Shown: positions 29,871-38,356 of the stretch, piece by piece | Layout: every line of letters begins with the position of its first letter | How positions within the stretch are numbered: the stretch's first letter is position 1 | NCBI RefSeq assembly: GCF_001514215.1 | Contig: NZ_KQ948855.1 | Span: 157,710-221,709 of the forward strand | DNA: 64,000 nt | Direction of reading: 5' to 3' | DNA from: Streptomyces bungoensis | Lineage (GTDB): Bacteria > Actinomycetota > Actinomycetes > Streptomycetales > Streptomycetaceae | Translations under genes and position numbers: made by a program | Notes under the pieces: generated by a model | Databases searched by the model: none | What the model saw: only the letters and a program-made list of their open reading frames with translations | What the model was told of the DNA's origin: nothing

Positions 29871-31061
29871 TCACACGGTGTCCGGTATCGGCAGCGGCCG
29901 CTTCTCGATCGCCGCCGCCATCACCTCGGGGAACAGGTCGGGTGTGCAGGCGAAGGCCGGTGCGCCGAGGGCCGCGAGCGCCGCCGCGTGCTCCCGGTCG
30001 TACGCGGGCGCCCCCTCGTCCGACAGCGCGAGCAGGGCCACGAACTGCACCCCGGACGCCTTCATCGCCGCGACCCGCTTGAGCATCTCGGCGCGTATGC
30101 CGCCCTCGTACAGGTCGCTGATCAGCACGACCACGGTCTCGGCGGGCCGGGTGATCTGCGCCTGGCAGTAGGCGAGCGCCCGGTTGATGTCCGTGCCGCC
30201 GCCGAGCTGGGTGCCGAAGAGCACGTCGACCGGGTCGTCGAGCTGGTCGGTGAGGTCCACGACCGCCGTGTCGAACACGACCAGCCGGGTGCTGATCGAC
30301 CGCATGGAGGCGAGCACCGCCCCGAACACCGAGGCGTAGACGACCGACGCGGCCATCGACCCCGACTGGTCGATGCAGAGGACCACCTCCTTCTTCACCG
30401 ACTGCGCCGCCCGCCCGTAGCCGATGAGCCGTTCCGGCACCACCGTGCGGTACTCGGGCAGGTAGTGCTTGAGGTTGGCCGCGATCGTGCGGTTCCAGTC
30501 GATGTCGTGGTGGCGGGGGCGGCTGACCCGGGCGCTGCGGTCGAGGGCGCCGCCGAGGGTGGCCCGCGTGCGGGTGGCGAGCCGCTTCTCCAGGTCCTCG
30601 ACGACCTTGCGGACGACGGCCCGTGCCGTCTCCTTCGTCGTCTCCGGCATCGCCCGGTGCAGCGAGAGCAGCGTCCCGACCAGGTGCACGTCGGCCTCGA
30701 CCGCCTCCAGCATCTCCGGCTCCAGCAGCAGCGAGGCGAGCCCCAGCCGGTCGATCGCGTCGCGCTGCATGACCTGGACGACGGAGGAGGGGAAGTAGGT
30801 GCGGATGTCCCCGAGCCAGCGCGCCACCGACGGCGCCGAGGCGCCGAGGCCCGCGGAGCGCTCCCGGCCCGTCTGCGGTCGGTCCCCCTTGCCGTACAGC
30901 GCGGCGAGGGCGCCGTCCATCGCCGCGTCCCGGCCGGACAGCGCGCATCCGGTGCCGTCGGCCTGGTCGCCGCCGAGCACCAGCCGCCAGCGCCGCAGCC
31001 GCTCGCGCGCGGGGTCGCCCGCGTCGTCGCCGGCGTCCCGTGTCATCGGTTCGGTCGTCAT
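29871..31061 (-). CDS. vWA-domain protein of a MoxR/vWA system
   Basis: A 396-residue CoxE-like protein. The N-terminal 220 residues are helical (RWLGDIRTYFPSSVVQVMQRDAIDRLG...). The vWA domain follows with an intact MIDAS: DQSGS (231-235), the Thr in GGGTDI (about 284-289) and Asp in LISDLYEGG. MIDAS vWA proteins work with MoxR-type AAA+ ATPases to remodel or insert metal into partner proteins. The matching ATPase is two genes upstream. The ATG at 31061 overlaps the DUF5682 stop as ATGA. It should be cytoplasmic, since no membrane segment is seen. The client is unknown. Confidence 0.9.
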   Translation of the reverse strand: MTTEPMTRDAGDDAGDPARERLRRWRLVLGGDQADGTGCALSGRDAAMDGALAALYGKGDRPQTGRERSAGLGASAPSVARWLGDIRTYFPSSVVQVMQRDAIDRLGLASLLLEPEMLEAVEADVHLVGTLLSLHRAMPETTKETARAVVRKVVEDLEKRLATRTRATLGGALDRSARVSRPRHHDIDWNRTIAANLKHYLPEYRTVVPERLIGYGRAAQSVKKEVVLCIDQSGSMAASVVYASVFGAVLASMRSISTRLVVFDTAVVDLTDQLDDPVDVLFGTQLGGGTDINRALAYCQAQITRPAETVVVLISDLYEGGIRAEMLKRVAAMKASGVQFVALLALSDEGAPAYDREHAAALAALGAPAFACTPDLFPEVMAAAIEKRPLPIPDTV

Positions 31062-33454
31062 GTCCCCACCCCCGCGAGGCTGTTGTGGTCGGACGTCCCC
31101 GGGTGCTCCGTGTCCGGGCCGAGCAGCAGCCGCAGCACCGGGAGCACGGCGTCCGCCCGCCGGAGGTCCAGGTCGGCGGCGAACCCCGGTGTGTCGCCCG
31201 CCCGGGCGTCCGGGCCCCGGGTGGTGCCCGGGCCGCGCCGCACCAGTTCTCCGAGGGTTCTGCGCACCCCGGGCTCGTACACCGAGAACGTGCGCCGCAG
31301 CAGCGGCAGTACGTCCGTGAACGCCTCCGCGGACACCCCGGTCAGCCAGGTGTCGACCAGGCCGAGCAGCCGCTCGTCGTGGACCAGGAGCATGCCGCCC
31401 CCGCCGCCGGCGAAGCCCTCGATCCACGCGGCCGCGTCGGCGGGCGGTGTCCCCGGCGAGAGCACGAGCCCCATCAGGCGTGCCGCCTCGCCGGGTTCCA
31501 GCGCGCCGTCGTCCAGCAGCAGCCGCAGGGCCCGCCCCCGTACGACGCCGGCCACGGCGTCCCGCAGCGCCAGGGCGCGCAGCACGGAGCGCCAGCGGCC
31601 GCGCAGGTCGCCGTGCGCGTCGGCCGCGGTGCCGGTCAGGGTCTCCGCCAGGAGTCCCACCGCCGTGTGCACGGCGTCGACATGGCCCCGCATCTCCTCC
31701 GCCGCGTCCGCGTCCAGGGCGGCGCAGGCCGGCGGGAGGCCCACGAAGACCCGCTCGGCGAGGCCCGCCGCGACCTCGGCCAGGGCGCCGGTGTCGGTGC
31801 CGCGCACGTCGCCGTAGCGCAGGGAGCGGACCAGCGCGGGCAGGGCCTGGGCGAGGTGGCCGGCGTCCGTGTCCAGCGCGGCCCGGTCGGCGAGCACCCG
31901 CATCACCACCGGCAGCGCGTCGGGCAGCCCGGCGAGCAGACAGTGCTCGGCGAGCGCGGTGACCTCGGCGAGGGCGCCGGCGGTGGTCGCGTCGGACTCG
32001 GCCCGGGCCGTCGCGGCCGCGAGGACGGTCGTCCCCCACACGCCCGCCTCGGCGACCCGCACGGACAGCTCCGGTTCCCAGCGCAGCCGCCAGGTCTCCC
32101 GGAAGGTGCCCGTGCTCCCCCGCGAGTGGGCCGGCTCGCCCCAGCCGACACCCAGCAGCCGCAGCCGGTGCAGCAGTCTGCTGCGGCCGGCGTCGGTGTC
32201 CTTGCGCAGATCGAGCTCCAGCTCGCGCTCCAGCGCCTCCGGCTTCAGCCGCAGCCGGCGCTGCTCGCGGGCCAGGTCCCGCTGCAGGGGCACCGCCGGT
32301 GCGGACTCGGGCACCTCGCCCAGCACGTCCCCGACCACCAGCCGGTCGTGCACCAGCGCCAGCGGGACGTCCGAGCCGTCGCACATCACCGCGCGCACGG
32401 CCTCGGTGGTCTCGCCGAGGCCGGGCAGCGGTCGGCCGCGCAGGGCGGCCAGGGTCCCGGCGAGCCGTACCGCCTCGATGACGTGCGCGGAGGACACGAT
32501 CCGGTCCTCCTCGCGCAGCAGCCCCGCCACCTTGGTCAGCCAGCGCTCGACCGGCCGGTCCGGCACCCGGAACAGGTGCCCGTACCAGCCGGGCGATTCG
32601 ATACCCGCGCCGTAGCCGCTCGAGCGGGCCAGTCTGCGGTGCGTCCAGGGCACCCAGGTCAGGTCGGCCTTGACCTTGGGCAGCCCCTTCAGCAGGGCCC
32701 GGTCGGCGGCGACGGCGGACCTGTGCCGCAGCGCGGGCACGTGCCAGGCCCCGCACACCACGGCCACCGCGTCCCCGAACTCCCGCCGCGCGGCCCGGAC
32801 CTGGAGCCGCATGTGGGCCTCGCGCACCAGGTCGCGGGGGCGCCCGCCGGCGCCGTACCGCTCCCGCAGCGCGCCCATCGCCTCCTCCAGCGCGGCGAAG
32901 GGCGCGAACGGGTCCGCCGCTCCCGGCCCCCGGTGCTCGACGACGTCCTCCCACCACCGCTCCGGATCGTCGTACCCGGCGGTCCCGGCGAGTACGGCGA
33001 GGGGATCGACCCGGATCCGGTCGGCCTCGGTGCCCTCGCCGCCCGCGCCGTCCTTGCCGTCCGCGTCGCCCGGTCCCGGCCCGGGGGGTGCCTCCTCGTC
33101 CTGCCAGGCCAGGGTGTGCGTGGCCGGCAGGTCGATGAACCGGGCCGGAACCCCCTGTTCCAGGGCCCAGCGGATCGCCACCCACTCGGGGCTGAACTCG
33201 GCGAACGGCCAGAAGGCCGAGCGGCCGGGCTCGTCCACCGCGTGGGCGAGCAGGGCGACCGGGGGCCGCAGCCCCGGGTCGGCTGCCAGTGGGATCAGCG
33301 GGTCGGCCTCGGGCGGGCCCTCGATCAGGACCACCCCGGGCCGGGCGGCGTCCAGGGCGGCCCGCACGGCGCGCGCGGAGCCGGGCCCGTGGTGGCGCAC
33401 CCCGAGCAGCAGCGCCCCGGAGGCGAACGCCCCTCCCCCAGCGGAGTCGCTCAC
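31058..33454 (-). CDS. DUF5682 protein, TraB/EreA/ChaN-like N-terminal region
   Basis: A 798-residue protein of unknown function, middle gene of the MoxR-DUF5682-vWA operon, with GTGA and ATGA overlaps on both sides. The N-terminal part reads LLLGVRHHGPGSARAVRAALDAARPGVVLIEGPPEAD, and later REAHMRLQVRAARREFGDAVAVVCGAWHVPAL. This G-x-x-H, E-G, R and G-A-x-H pattern is what I recall for the TraB/GumN, EreA and ChaN superfamily of metal-dependent hydrolase-like proteins. The C-terminal 450 residues are Leu/Ala-rich helices, perhaps a repeat scaffold. Catalysis is not established; homology is inferred from motifs only. Confidence 0.82.
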   Translation of the reverse strand: MSDSAGGGAFASGALLLGVRHHGPGSARAVRAALDAARPGVVLIEGPPEADPLIPLAADPGLRPPVALLAHAVDEPGRSAFWPFAEFSPEWVAIRWALEQGVPARFIDLPATHTLAWQDEEAPPGPGPGDADGKDGAGGEGTEADRIRVDPLAVLAGTAGYDDPERWWEDVVEHRGPGAADPFAPFAALEEAMGALRERYGAGGRPRDLVREAHMRLQVRAARREFGDAVAVVCGAWHVPALRHRSAVAADRALLKGLPKVKADLTWVPWTHRRLARSSGYGAGIESPGWYGHLFRVPDRPVERWLTKVAGLLREEDRIVSSAHVIEAVRLAGTLAALRGRPLPGLGETTEAVRAVMCDGSDVPLALVHDRLVVGDVLGEVPESAPAVPLQRDLAREQRRLRLKPEALERELELDLRKDTDAGRSRLLHRLRLLGVGWGEPAHSRGSTGTFRETWRLRWEPELSVRVAEAGVWGTTVLAAATARAESDATTAGALAEVTALAEHCLLAGLPDALPVVMRVLADRAALDTDAGHLAQALPALVRSLRYGDVRGTDTGALAEVAAGLAERVFVGLPPACAALDADAAEEMRGHVDAVHTAVGLLAETLTGTAADAHGDLRGRWRSVLRALALRDAVAGVVRGRALRLLLDDGALEPGEAARLMGLVLSPGTPPADAAAWIEGFAGGGGGMLLVHDERLLGLVDTWLTGVSAEAFTDVLPLLRRTFSVYEPGVRRTLGELVRRGPGTTRGPDARAGDTPGFAADLDLRRADAVLPVLRLLLGPDTEHPGTSDHNSLAGVGT

Positions 33455-34569
33455 ACGCTCACCTCCCGGCAGGCCCGGTAGAAGTCCTTCCAGCCGTCGC
33501 GCTCGCGGACGACCGTCTCCAGGTACTCCTGCCAGATCACGCGGTCGGCCGCGGGGTCGCGGACGACGGCGCCCAGGATGCCGGCGGCGACGTCGCCCGG
33601 GCGCAGCACGCCGTCGCCGAAGTGCGCGGCCAGGGCGAGGCCGCTCGTGACGACGGAGATCGCCTCCGCGGTGGACAGCGTGCCGCTGGGCGACTTCAGC
33701 TTCGTCCGCCCGTCGGCGGTGATGCCGTCGCGCAGCTCGCGGAAGACGGTCACGACGCGGTGGATCTCCTCGATGCCGTCGGGCGCGGCGGGCAGGTCCA
33801 GGGAGCGGCCGATCTGCTCGACGCGGCGGGTGACGATGTCGACCTCGGCGTCGGCGCTCTCCGGCAGCGGCAGCACCACCGTGTTGAAGCGGCGGCGCAG
33901 GGCGCTGGAGAGGTCGTTGACGCCGCGGTCGCGGTCGTTGGCGGTGGCGATGAGGTTGAAGCCGCGGACCGCCTGCACCTCCTGGCCCAGTTCCGGTATC
34001 GGCAGGGTCTTCTCGGACAGGATCGTGATCAGCGTGTCCTGGACGTCGGCCGGGATGCGGGTCAGCTCCTCTACCCGGGCCGTCATGCCCTCGGCCATGG
34101 CCCGCATGACGGGGCTGGGCACCAGGGCGTCGCGGCTCGGACCGTGCGCGAGCAGCCGCGCGTAGTTCCAGCCGTAGCGGATCGCCTCTTCCGGTGTGCC
34201 GGCCGTGCCCTGCACCAGCAGGGTGGAGTCGCCGCTGACGGCGGCCGCCAGGTGCTCCGACACCCAGGTCTTGGCGGTGCCGGGCACGCCGAGCAGGAGC
34301 AGGGCGCGGTCGGTGGCGAGCGTGGTGACGGCGACCTCGACGATGCGGCGCGGGCCGACGTACTTGGGCGTGATCACCGTGCCGTCCGGCAGGGTGCCGC
34401 CCAGCAGGTACGTCGCCACCGCCCACGGTGACAGCTTCCAGCGGGCCGGGCGCGGCCGGTCGTCCTGGGCGGCCAGCGCCGCGAGTTCGGCGGCGAAGGC
34501 GTGCTCGGCGTGCGGACGCAGGGCGCTCCCGCTCGCTTCGACGGGTGTGGCGTCCACGGACACAGACAT
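33451..34569 (-). CDS. MoxR-family AAA+ ATPase
   Basis: A 372-residue ATPase, first gene of the leftward operon. Walker A is GVPGTAKT (94-101). Sensor 1 is IATAN (207-211) and the arginine finger region is ALRRRF (223-228). The Walker B position reads ARVEELTRIPADVQDTL (164-180), where most MoxR proteins have hhhhDEINRAPP, so the metal-coordinating Asp is a Glu here; this may be a subfamily trait. The ATG at 34569 is preceded by GGAGG and lies about 38 bases from the predicted transcript start. It probably works with the vWA protein as a chaperone-like remodelling machine. Confidence 0.92.
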   Translation of the reverse strand: MSVSVDATPVEASGSALRPHAEHAFAAELAALAAQDDRPRPARWKLSPWAVATYLLGGTLPDGTVITPKYVGPRRIVEVAVTTLATDRALLLLGVPGTAKTWVSEHLAAAVSGDSTLLVQGTAGTPEEAIRYGWNYARLLAHGPSRDALVPSPVMRAMAEGMTARVEELTRIPADVQDTLITILSEKTLPIPELGQEVQAVRGFNLIATANDRDRGVNDLSSALRRRFNTVVLPLPESADAEVDIVTRRVEQIGRSLDLPAAPDGIEEIHRVVTVFRELRDGITADGRTKLKSPSGTLSTAEAISVVTSGLALAAHFGDGVLRPGDVAAGILGAVVRDPAADRVIWQEYLETVVRERDGWKDFYRACREVSV

Positions 34570-34613
34570 GGCTGAGGCCCCCTCCAGCTCGGCCGGGTTC
34601 GGATCTGGGACCA

Positions 34614-34636
34614 ACCGTGCACCACACCACTGACAA
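34614..34636 (-). promoter_or_regulatory. PafBC-type DNA-damage promoter of the MoxR operon
   Basis: Read on the minus strand: TTGTCAGTG, 8 bases, CACGGT. It matches the RecA-independent promoter consensus TTGTCRGTG-N8-TAnnnT at all but the first base of the -10 element. A start near 34607 would leave a leader of about 38 bases containing the GGAGG of the MoxR ATPase gene. Confidence 0.72.
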
Positions 34637-34682
34637 TCACTCTGACCTGCGAAGACACCTATCCAGGGCCGATTGTCAGTGG
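34627..34682. repeat. 12-bp inverted repeat framing the divergent promoters
   Basis: CCACTGACAATC (34627-34638) and GATTGTCAGTGG (34671-34682) are exact inverse complements with 32 bases between them. Each arm contains the TTGTCAGTG element of one of the two divergent promoters, so the symmetry reflects a promoter pair recognised by one factor. Confidence 0.9.
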
Positions 34683-34695
34683 CGGGACCTACCGT
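34673..34695 (+). promoter_or_regulatory. PafBC-type DNA-damage promoter of the SWIM gene
   Basis: TTGTCAGTG (34673-34681), 8 bases, TACCGT (34690-34695): a full match to TTGTCRGTG-N8-TAnnnT. The -10 ends seven bases before the ATG at 34703, so the mRNA should be leaderless or nearly so. The 11-bp spacing is the hallmark of this promoter class and is too short for an ordinary -35/-10 promoter. Confidence 0.82.
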
Positions 34696-34702
34696 CGGTG
34701 GC

Positions 34703-36073
34703 ATGACTGAGCAGGGGGTGCGCTGGACCGCGGAGCAGGTGCTGGCACTGGCGCCTGACGCCGCGTCACGCAAGGCGGGCAGCAGGCTGGGCACGGCCGG
34801 TCCGTGGTCGGAGGCGGGCAGCGGAGAGGGGACGGTGTGGGGGCTGTGCAAGGGCAGTGGCAGCCGGCCGTACCAGACGGTGGTGGACCTGGCGGACGCG
34901 GCGGGGCCGGCGTACAAGTGCAGTTGTCCGAGCCGGAAGTTCCCGTGCAAGCACGCCCTCGGACTGCTGCTGCTGTGGGCGGACGGCGAGGGCGCGGGCG
35001 GCGCCGTGCCGGCGGCGGCCGAGCCGCCGGACTGGGCCGGGCAGTGGCTCGCGGGCCGGCGCAGGCGGGTGGAGCAGAGGCAGGAGGAGGGCGGCGGTCC
35101 GGCGGCGTCCGGGTCCGCTGATCCGGAGGCGGCGCGGCGGCGGGCGGAGCGCCGGGCCGAGCGGGTCACGGCGGGGGCGACGGAGCTGGAGCGGCGCCTG
35201 GCGGACCTGCTGCGCGGCGGCCTGGCCGCGGCCGAACAGACGGGATACGGCCTGTGGGAGGAGACGGCCGCCCGCATGGTCGACGCGCAGGCGCCGGGAC
35301 TGGCCGCGCGGGCGCGGGAGCTGGGCGCGATACCGGCCTCCGGGCCGGGCTGGCCGGCCCGGCTGCTGGAGGAGTGCGCCCTGCTGCACCTCCTCGACCA
35401 GGGCTGGCTGCGCCGGGAGCGGCTGCCGGACGCGCTCGCGGCCACCGTCCGCTCCCGGCTCGGCCTGCCCGCCTCGGCGGAGGGGCCACCGGTGCGCGAC
35501 CAGTGGCTGGTGCTGGCGCAGTACGACACGGTCGACTCGAAGCTGACGACGCGCCGGATCTGGCTGCACGGCGCCGGGTCGGGCCACACCCGGCTGCTGC
35601 TGTCCTACGGCGCGGCCGGCCGGGCACCGGAGCTGTCGCTGCCGGTCGGGCTGGCGCTGGAGGCCGATCTGTCCGTGTTCCCCGGGGCCGGTCAGTCCCG
35701 GGCGGCGCTGGGCGCGCAGCACGCCCCGCCCGCGCCGACCGCGCTGCGTCCCCCGGGCGTGACCACGGCCGAGGCGGCGGCCCGTTACGGCGAGGCGCTG
35801 TGCGCGGACCCCTGGCTGGACTCGGTCCCGGTCACGCTGGACCGCGTCGTACCGGCGCCGGACGGGGAGCGGGGCGGCTGGCAGCTGGCCGACGCGGACA
35901 CGGACTCGGCGCTGCCGCTGACCCCGGCCGCCCGTTCCCGTCCGGGCCTGTGGCGGCTGGCCGCGCTGTCCGGCGGCGCACCGGTCACGGTCTTCGGCGA
36001 GTGCGGCCACCGCGGCTTCACCCCGCTGACGGCGTGGCCGCAGGGTCCGGGCGCTCCGGTGACGCTGTGCTGA
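34703..36073 (+). CDS. SWIM zinc-finger protein
   Basis: A 456-residue protein with a SWIM finger near the N-terminus: YKCSCPSRKFPCKHALGLLL, ligands C73, C75, C82 and H84. SWIM domains bind DNA or proteins and occur in MuDR transposases, SWI2/SNF2 ATPases and Shu-complex recombination factors. The remaining 350 residues are Ala/Arg/Leu-rich with no other named domain. The ATG at 34703 sits at the predicted transcript start of a PafBC-type promoter. It is divergent from the MoxR ATPase gene and followed by the DUF5691 gene. Role unknown, but a nucleic-acid or DNA-repair link fits both the finger and the promoter. Confidence 0.88.
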   Translation: MTEQGVRWTAEQVLALAPDAASRKAGSRLGTAGPWSEAGSGEGTVWGLCKGSGSRPYQTVVDLADAAGPAYKCSCPSRKFPCKHALGLLLLWADGEGAGGAVPAAAEPPDWAGQWLAGRRRRVEQRQEEGGGPAASGSADPEAARRRAERRAERVTAGATELERRLADLLRGGLAAAEQTGYGLWEETAARMVDAQAPGLAARARELGAIPASGPGWPARLLEECALLHLLDQGWLRRERLPDALAATVRSRLGLPASAEGPPVRDQWLVLAQYDTVDSKLTTRRIWLHGAGSGHTRLLLSYGAAGRAPELSLPVGLALEADLSVFPGAGQSRAALGAQHAPPAPTALRPPGVTTAEAAARYGEALCADPWLDSVPVTLDRVVPAPDGERGGWQLADADTDSALPLTPAARSRPGLWRLAALSGGAPVTVFGECGHRGFTPLTAWPQGPGAPVTLC

Positions 36074-36183
36074 CCGGGCAGGCCCCCGCCTCGACCGGGG
36101 GAAGCCGGCGGAAGGGCGACCAGAGGAAGAAGGACCGGAATGGGCGACCCGAATGGGCGGACGTGAGGAAGGCAGCGCCATGA
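36067..36183 (+). CDS. Possible 38-residue basic peptide coupled to DUF5691
   Basis: A GTG at 36067, inside the last codons of the SWIM gene, opens a 38-codon frame whose TGA overlaps the ATG of the DUF5691 gene as ATGA (36180-36183). The product would be very basic (GGSRRKGDQRKKDRNGRPEWADVRK). The frame neatly bridges the 106-bp gap between two co-transcribed genes with overlaps at both ends. No clear ribosome site was seen before the GTG, so it may simply be a chance frame. Confidence 0.3.
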   Translation: MLTGQAPASTGGSRRKGDQRKKDRNGRPEWADVRKAAP

Positions 36184-37808
36184 GCGGCATCTCCCCCACC
36201 CAGGACACCGCGGCTGCCGCGAGTTCCTGGGACGACCTCGTCACCACCGCGCTCCTCGGCACCGACCGGCGGCCTCCGGCGGAGGCCGCGCCCGGCCGCG
36301 AGGCCCCGGTGGCGCTGCTGGACGCCGCCGCCGTGGCGACCGTGCGGCGGCGGGCCGGGCTGCTGCCGGGGCGGGCCGCGCCCCGGCCGGAGCCCGCGCC
36401 CGGGGATCCGCGTCCGGCACTGCCGGCCGCCGCGGCCCGCAGGCTCGCGCTGCTGCTGGCCGACCGTTCCGGCGGGGGCGGCGGCCGGCGGGGCAGCTCG
36501 CCCGACCTGACGGAGCTGCTCCCGCAGTGGCTGGCGGCGGCCAACGCCCACGGCTACGCGGCGCCCCCGCAGGCGCTGCCGGCCCTGCTGGACGCCGCCC
36601 GGGGCCGCACGGACCTGCGCCCGGCGGCGCTGGCGTTCGCCGGGCCCCGGGCACTGTGGCTGGCCCGGCTGAACCCGGACTGGCGGTTCGCGCTGCGCGC
36701 GGCTCCGGGCGGCGGCGCGACCCTGCCCGGCGCCGGGGACGGCGAGGCGGTGCGCCGGGTCTGGGAGGAGGGGCTGTTCGCCGAGCGGGTCGCCCTGCTG
36801 GGCGCGCTGCGGGCCCGTACGCCCGGCCGCGCACGGGAGCTGCTGGAGGAGACCTGGCGGAAGGAGCGGGCGGAGGACCGCCTGATGTTTCTCGACTCGC
36901 TGCGCACCGGCCTGTGCGCCGAGGACGAGCCGTTCCTCGAGCAGGCCCTGGGCGACCGCAGCCGCAACGTCCGGGCGACGGCGGCGGAGCTGCTGTCCGC
37001 GCTCCCGGGCTCCGCGCTGGCCGGACGCATGGCGGCGCGGGCGGCGGCATGTGTGGCGATCGACCATACGGGGAACTCGGCCGGAATCGTCGTGGAGGCG
37101 CCGCTCGAGTGCGATCCGAGCATGGAGCGCGACGGTGTGGCGGCCAGACCTCCCGCGGGCAGAGGAGAACGGTCGTGGTGGCTGGGTCAGCTGGTCGAGG
37201 CGGCACCGCTCGGTATGTGGCCGGGCCGGCTCGGCGGACGTACGCCTCGGGAGATCGTGGCGCTGCCGGTGGCCGACGGCTGGCAGGGCGAGCTGCACGC
37301 GGCCTGGAGCCGGGCGGCGGTGCGGCAGCGGGACGCGGAGTGGTCCCGGGCGCTGCTCGGGGCGCCGTCGGCCCCGGAGGCGGGCGGCCCCGGGGCGGTG
37401 TCGCTGGCGGAGCGGGCGAAGCTGCTGGCGGCGCTGGAGCCCGGGGAGCGGGCCGCCTGGGTGGCGGGGTTCATCGCGGCGCACGGCCTGTCGGAGGCGT
37501 TCCAGCTGCTCGGGGTGTGCGCGGTCCCCTGGGCGGCGCCGCTCGGCCGGGCGGTGGTGGACGCCCTGGACATCGCGCGGGACGCGGGCAGTTACCCCTG
37601 GAGTTTCAGCGGGGTGATGGGCCTCGCCGAGCGCTGTCTGGACCCGGCTCAGGCCGCGTACCTGGACGGTCTGCTGGCGATACCCGACGAGCGGGAGGAC
37701 GCGGCCCCCGGGTCCGGCGGCTACTGGGCGGAGGCGTTCCAGCGGCTGGTCGGCACCTTGCGGCTGCGCGCGGCGATGGCCGCCGAACTGGAGCCGGACA
37801 CGCCCTGA
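36180..37808 (+). CDS. DUF5691 protein, likely helical-repeat scaffold
   Basis: A 542-residue protein of unknown function that accompanies SWIM/MoxR/vWA genes. It begins SWDDLVTTALLGTDRRPP, typical of the family. Residues 170-280 look like HEAT-type pairs (RRVWEEGLFAERVALLGALRARTPGRARELLEETWRKERAEDRLMFLDSL...FLEQALGDRSRNVRATAAELLSALPGSAL), which suggests a protein-binding scaffold. The ATG at 36180 has GAGGAAGG upstream, and the codons before it are not conserved-looking. It shares the PafBC-type promoter with the SWIM gene. It is convergent with icmB. Confidence 0.85.
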   Translation: MSGISPTQDTAAAASSWDDLVTTALLGTDRRPPAEAAPGREAPVALLDAAAVATVRRRAGLLPGRAAPRPEPAPGDPRPALPAAAARRLALLLADRSGGGGGRRGSSPDLTELLPQWLAAANAHGYAAPPQALPALLDAARGRTDLRPAALAFAGPRALWLARLNPDWRFALRAAPGGGATLPGAGDGEAVRRVWEEGLFAERVALLGALRARTPGRARELLEETWRKERAEDRLMFLDSLRTGLCAEDEPFLEQALGDRSRNVRATAAELLSALPGSALAGRMAARAAACVAIDHTGNSAGIVVEAPLECDPSMERDGVAARPPAGRGERSWWLGQLVEAAPLGMWPGRLGGRTPREIVALPVADGWQGELHAAWSRAAVRQRDAEWSRALLGAPSAPEAGGPGAVSLAERAKLLAALEPGERAAWVAGFIAAHGLSEAFQLLGVCAVPWAAPLGRAVVDALDIARDAGSYPWSFSGVMGLAERCLDPAQAAYLDGLLAIPDEREDAAPGSGGYWAEAFQRLVGTLRLRAAMAAELEPDTP

Positions 37809-37900
37809 CGCCGGCCGCGGCACGGCCGCGCACCGCCGTCGCCGCGGCCGGGCCAGGGCCTTCCGTCTGGACCAGCCCGGCAGGATCCGAGCGGGAGGCC

Positions 37901-38317
<417 letters not shown>

Positions 38318-38340
38318 CACTGCCTCCATCAAGCGACCAC

Positions 38341-38356
38341 GGAAGCGTTCGCTTCC
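38341..38356. promoter_or_regulatory. Palindrome upstream of icmB
   Basis: GGAAGCGTTCGCTTCC has perfect 7-bp arms about two bases, 24 bp before the icmB start on the minus strand. A -10-like TACTTGT lies further upstream on that strand, which would put the palindrome near the transcription start, a typical repressor position. The regulator is unknown. Confidence 0.45.
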
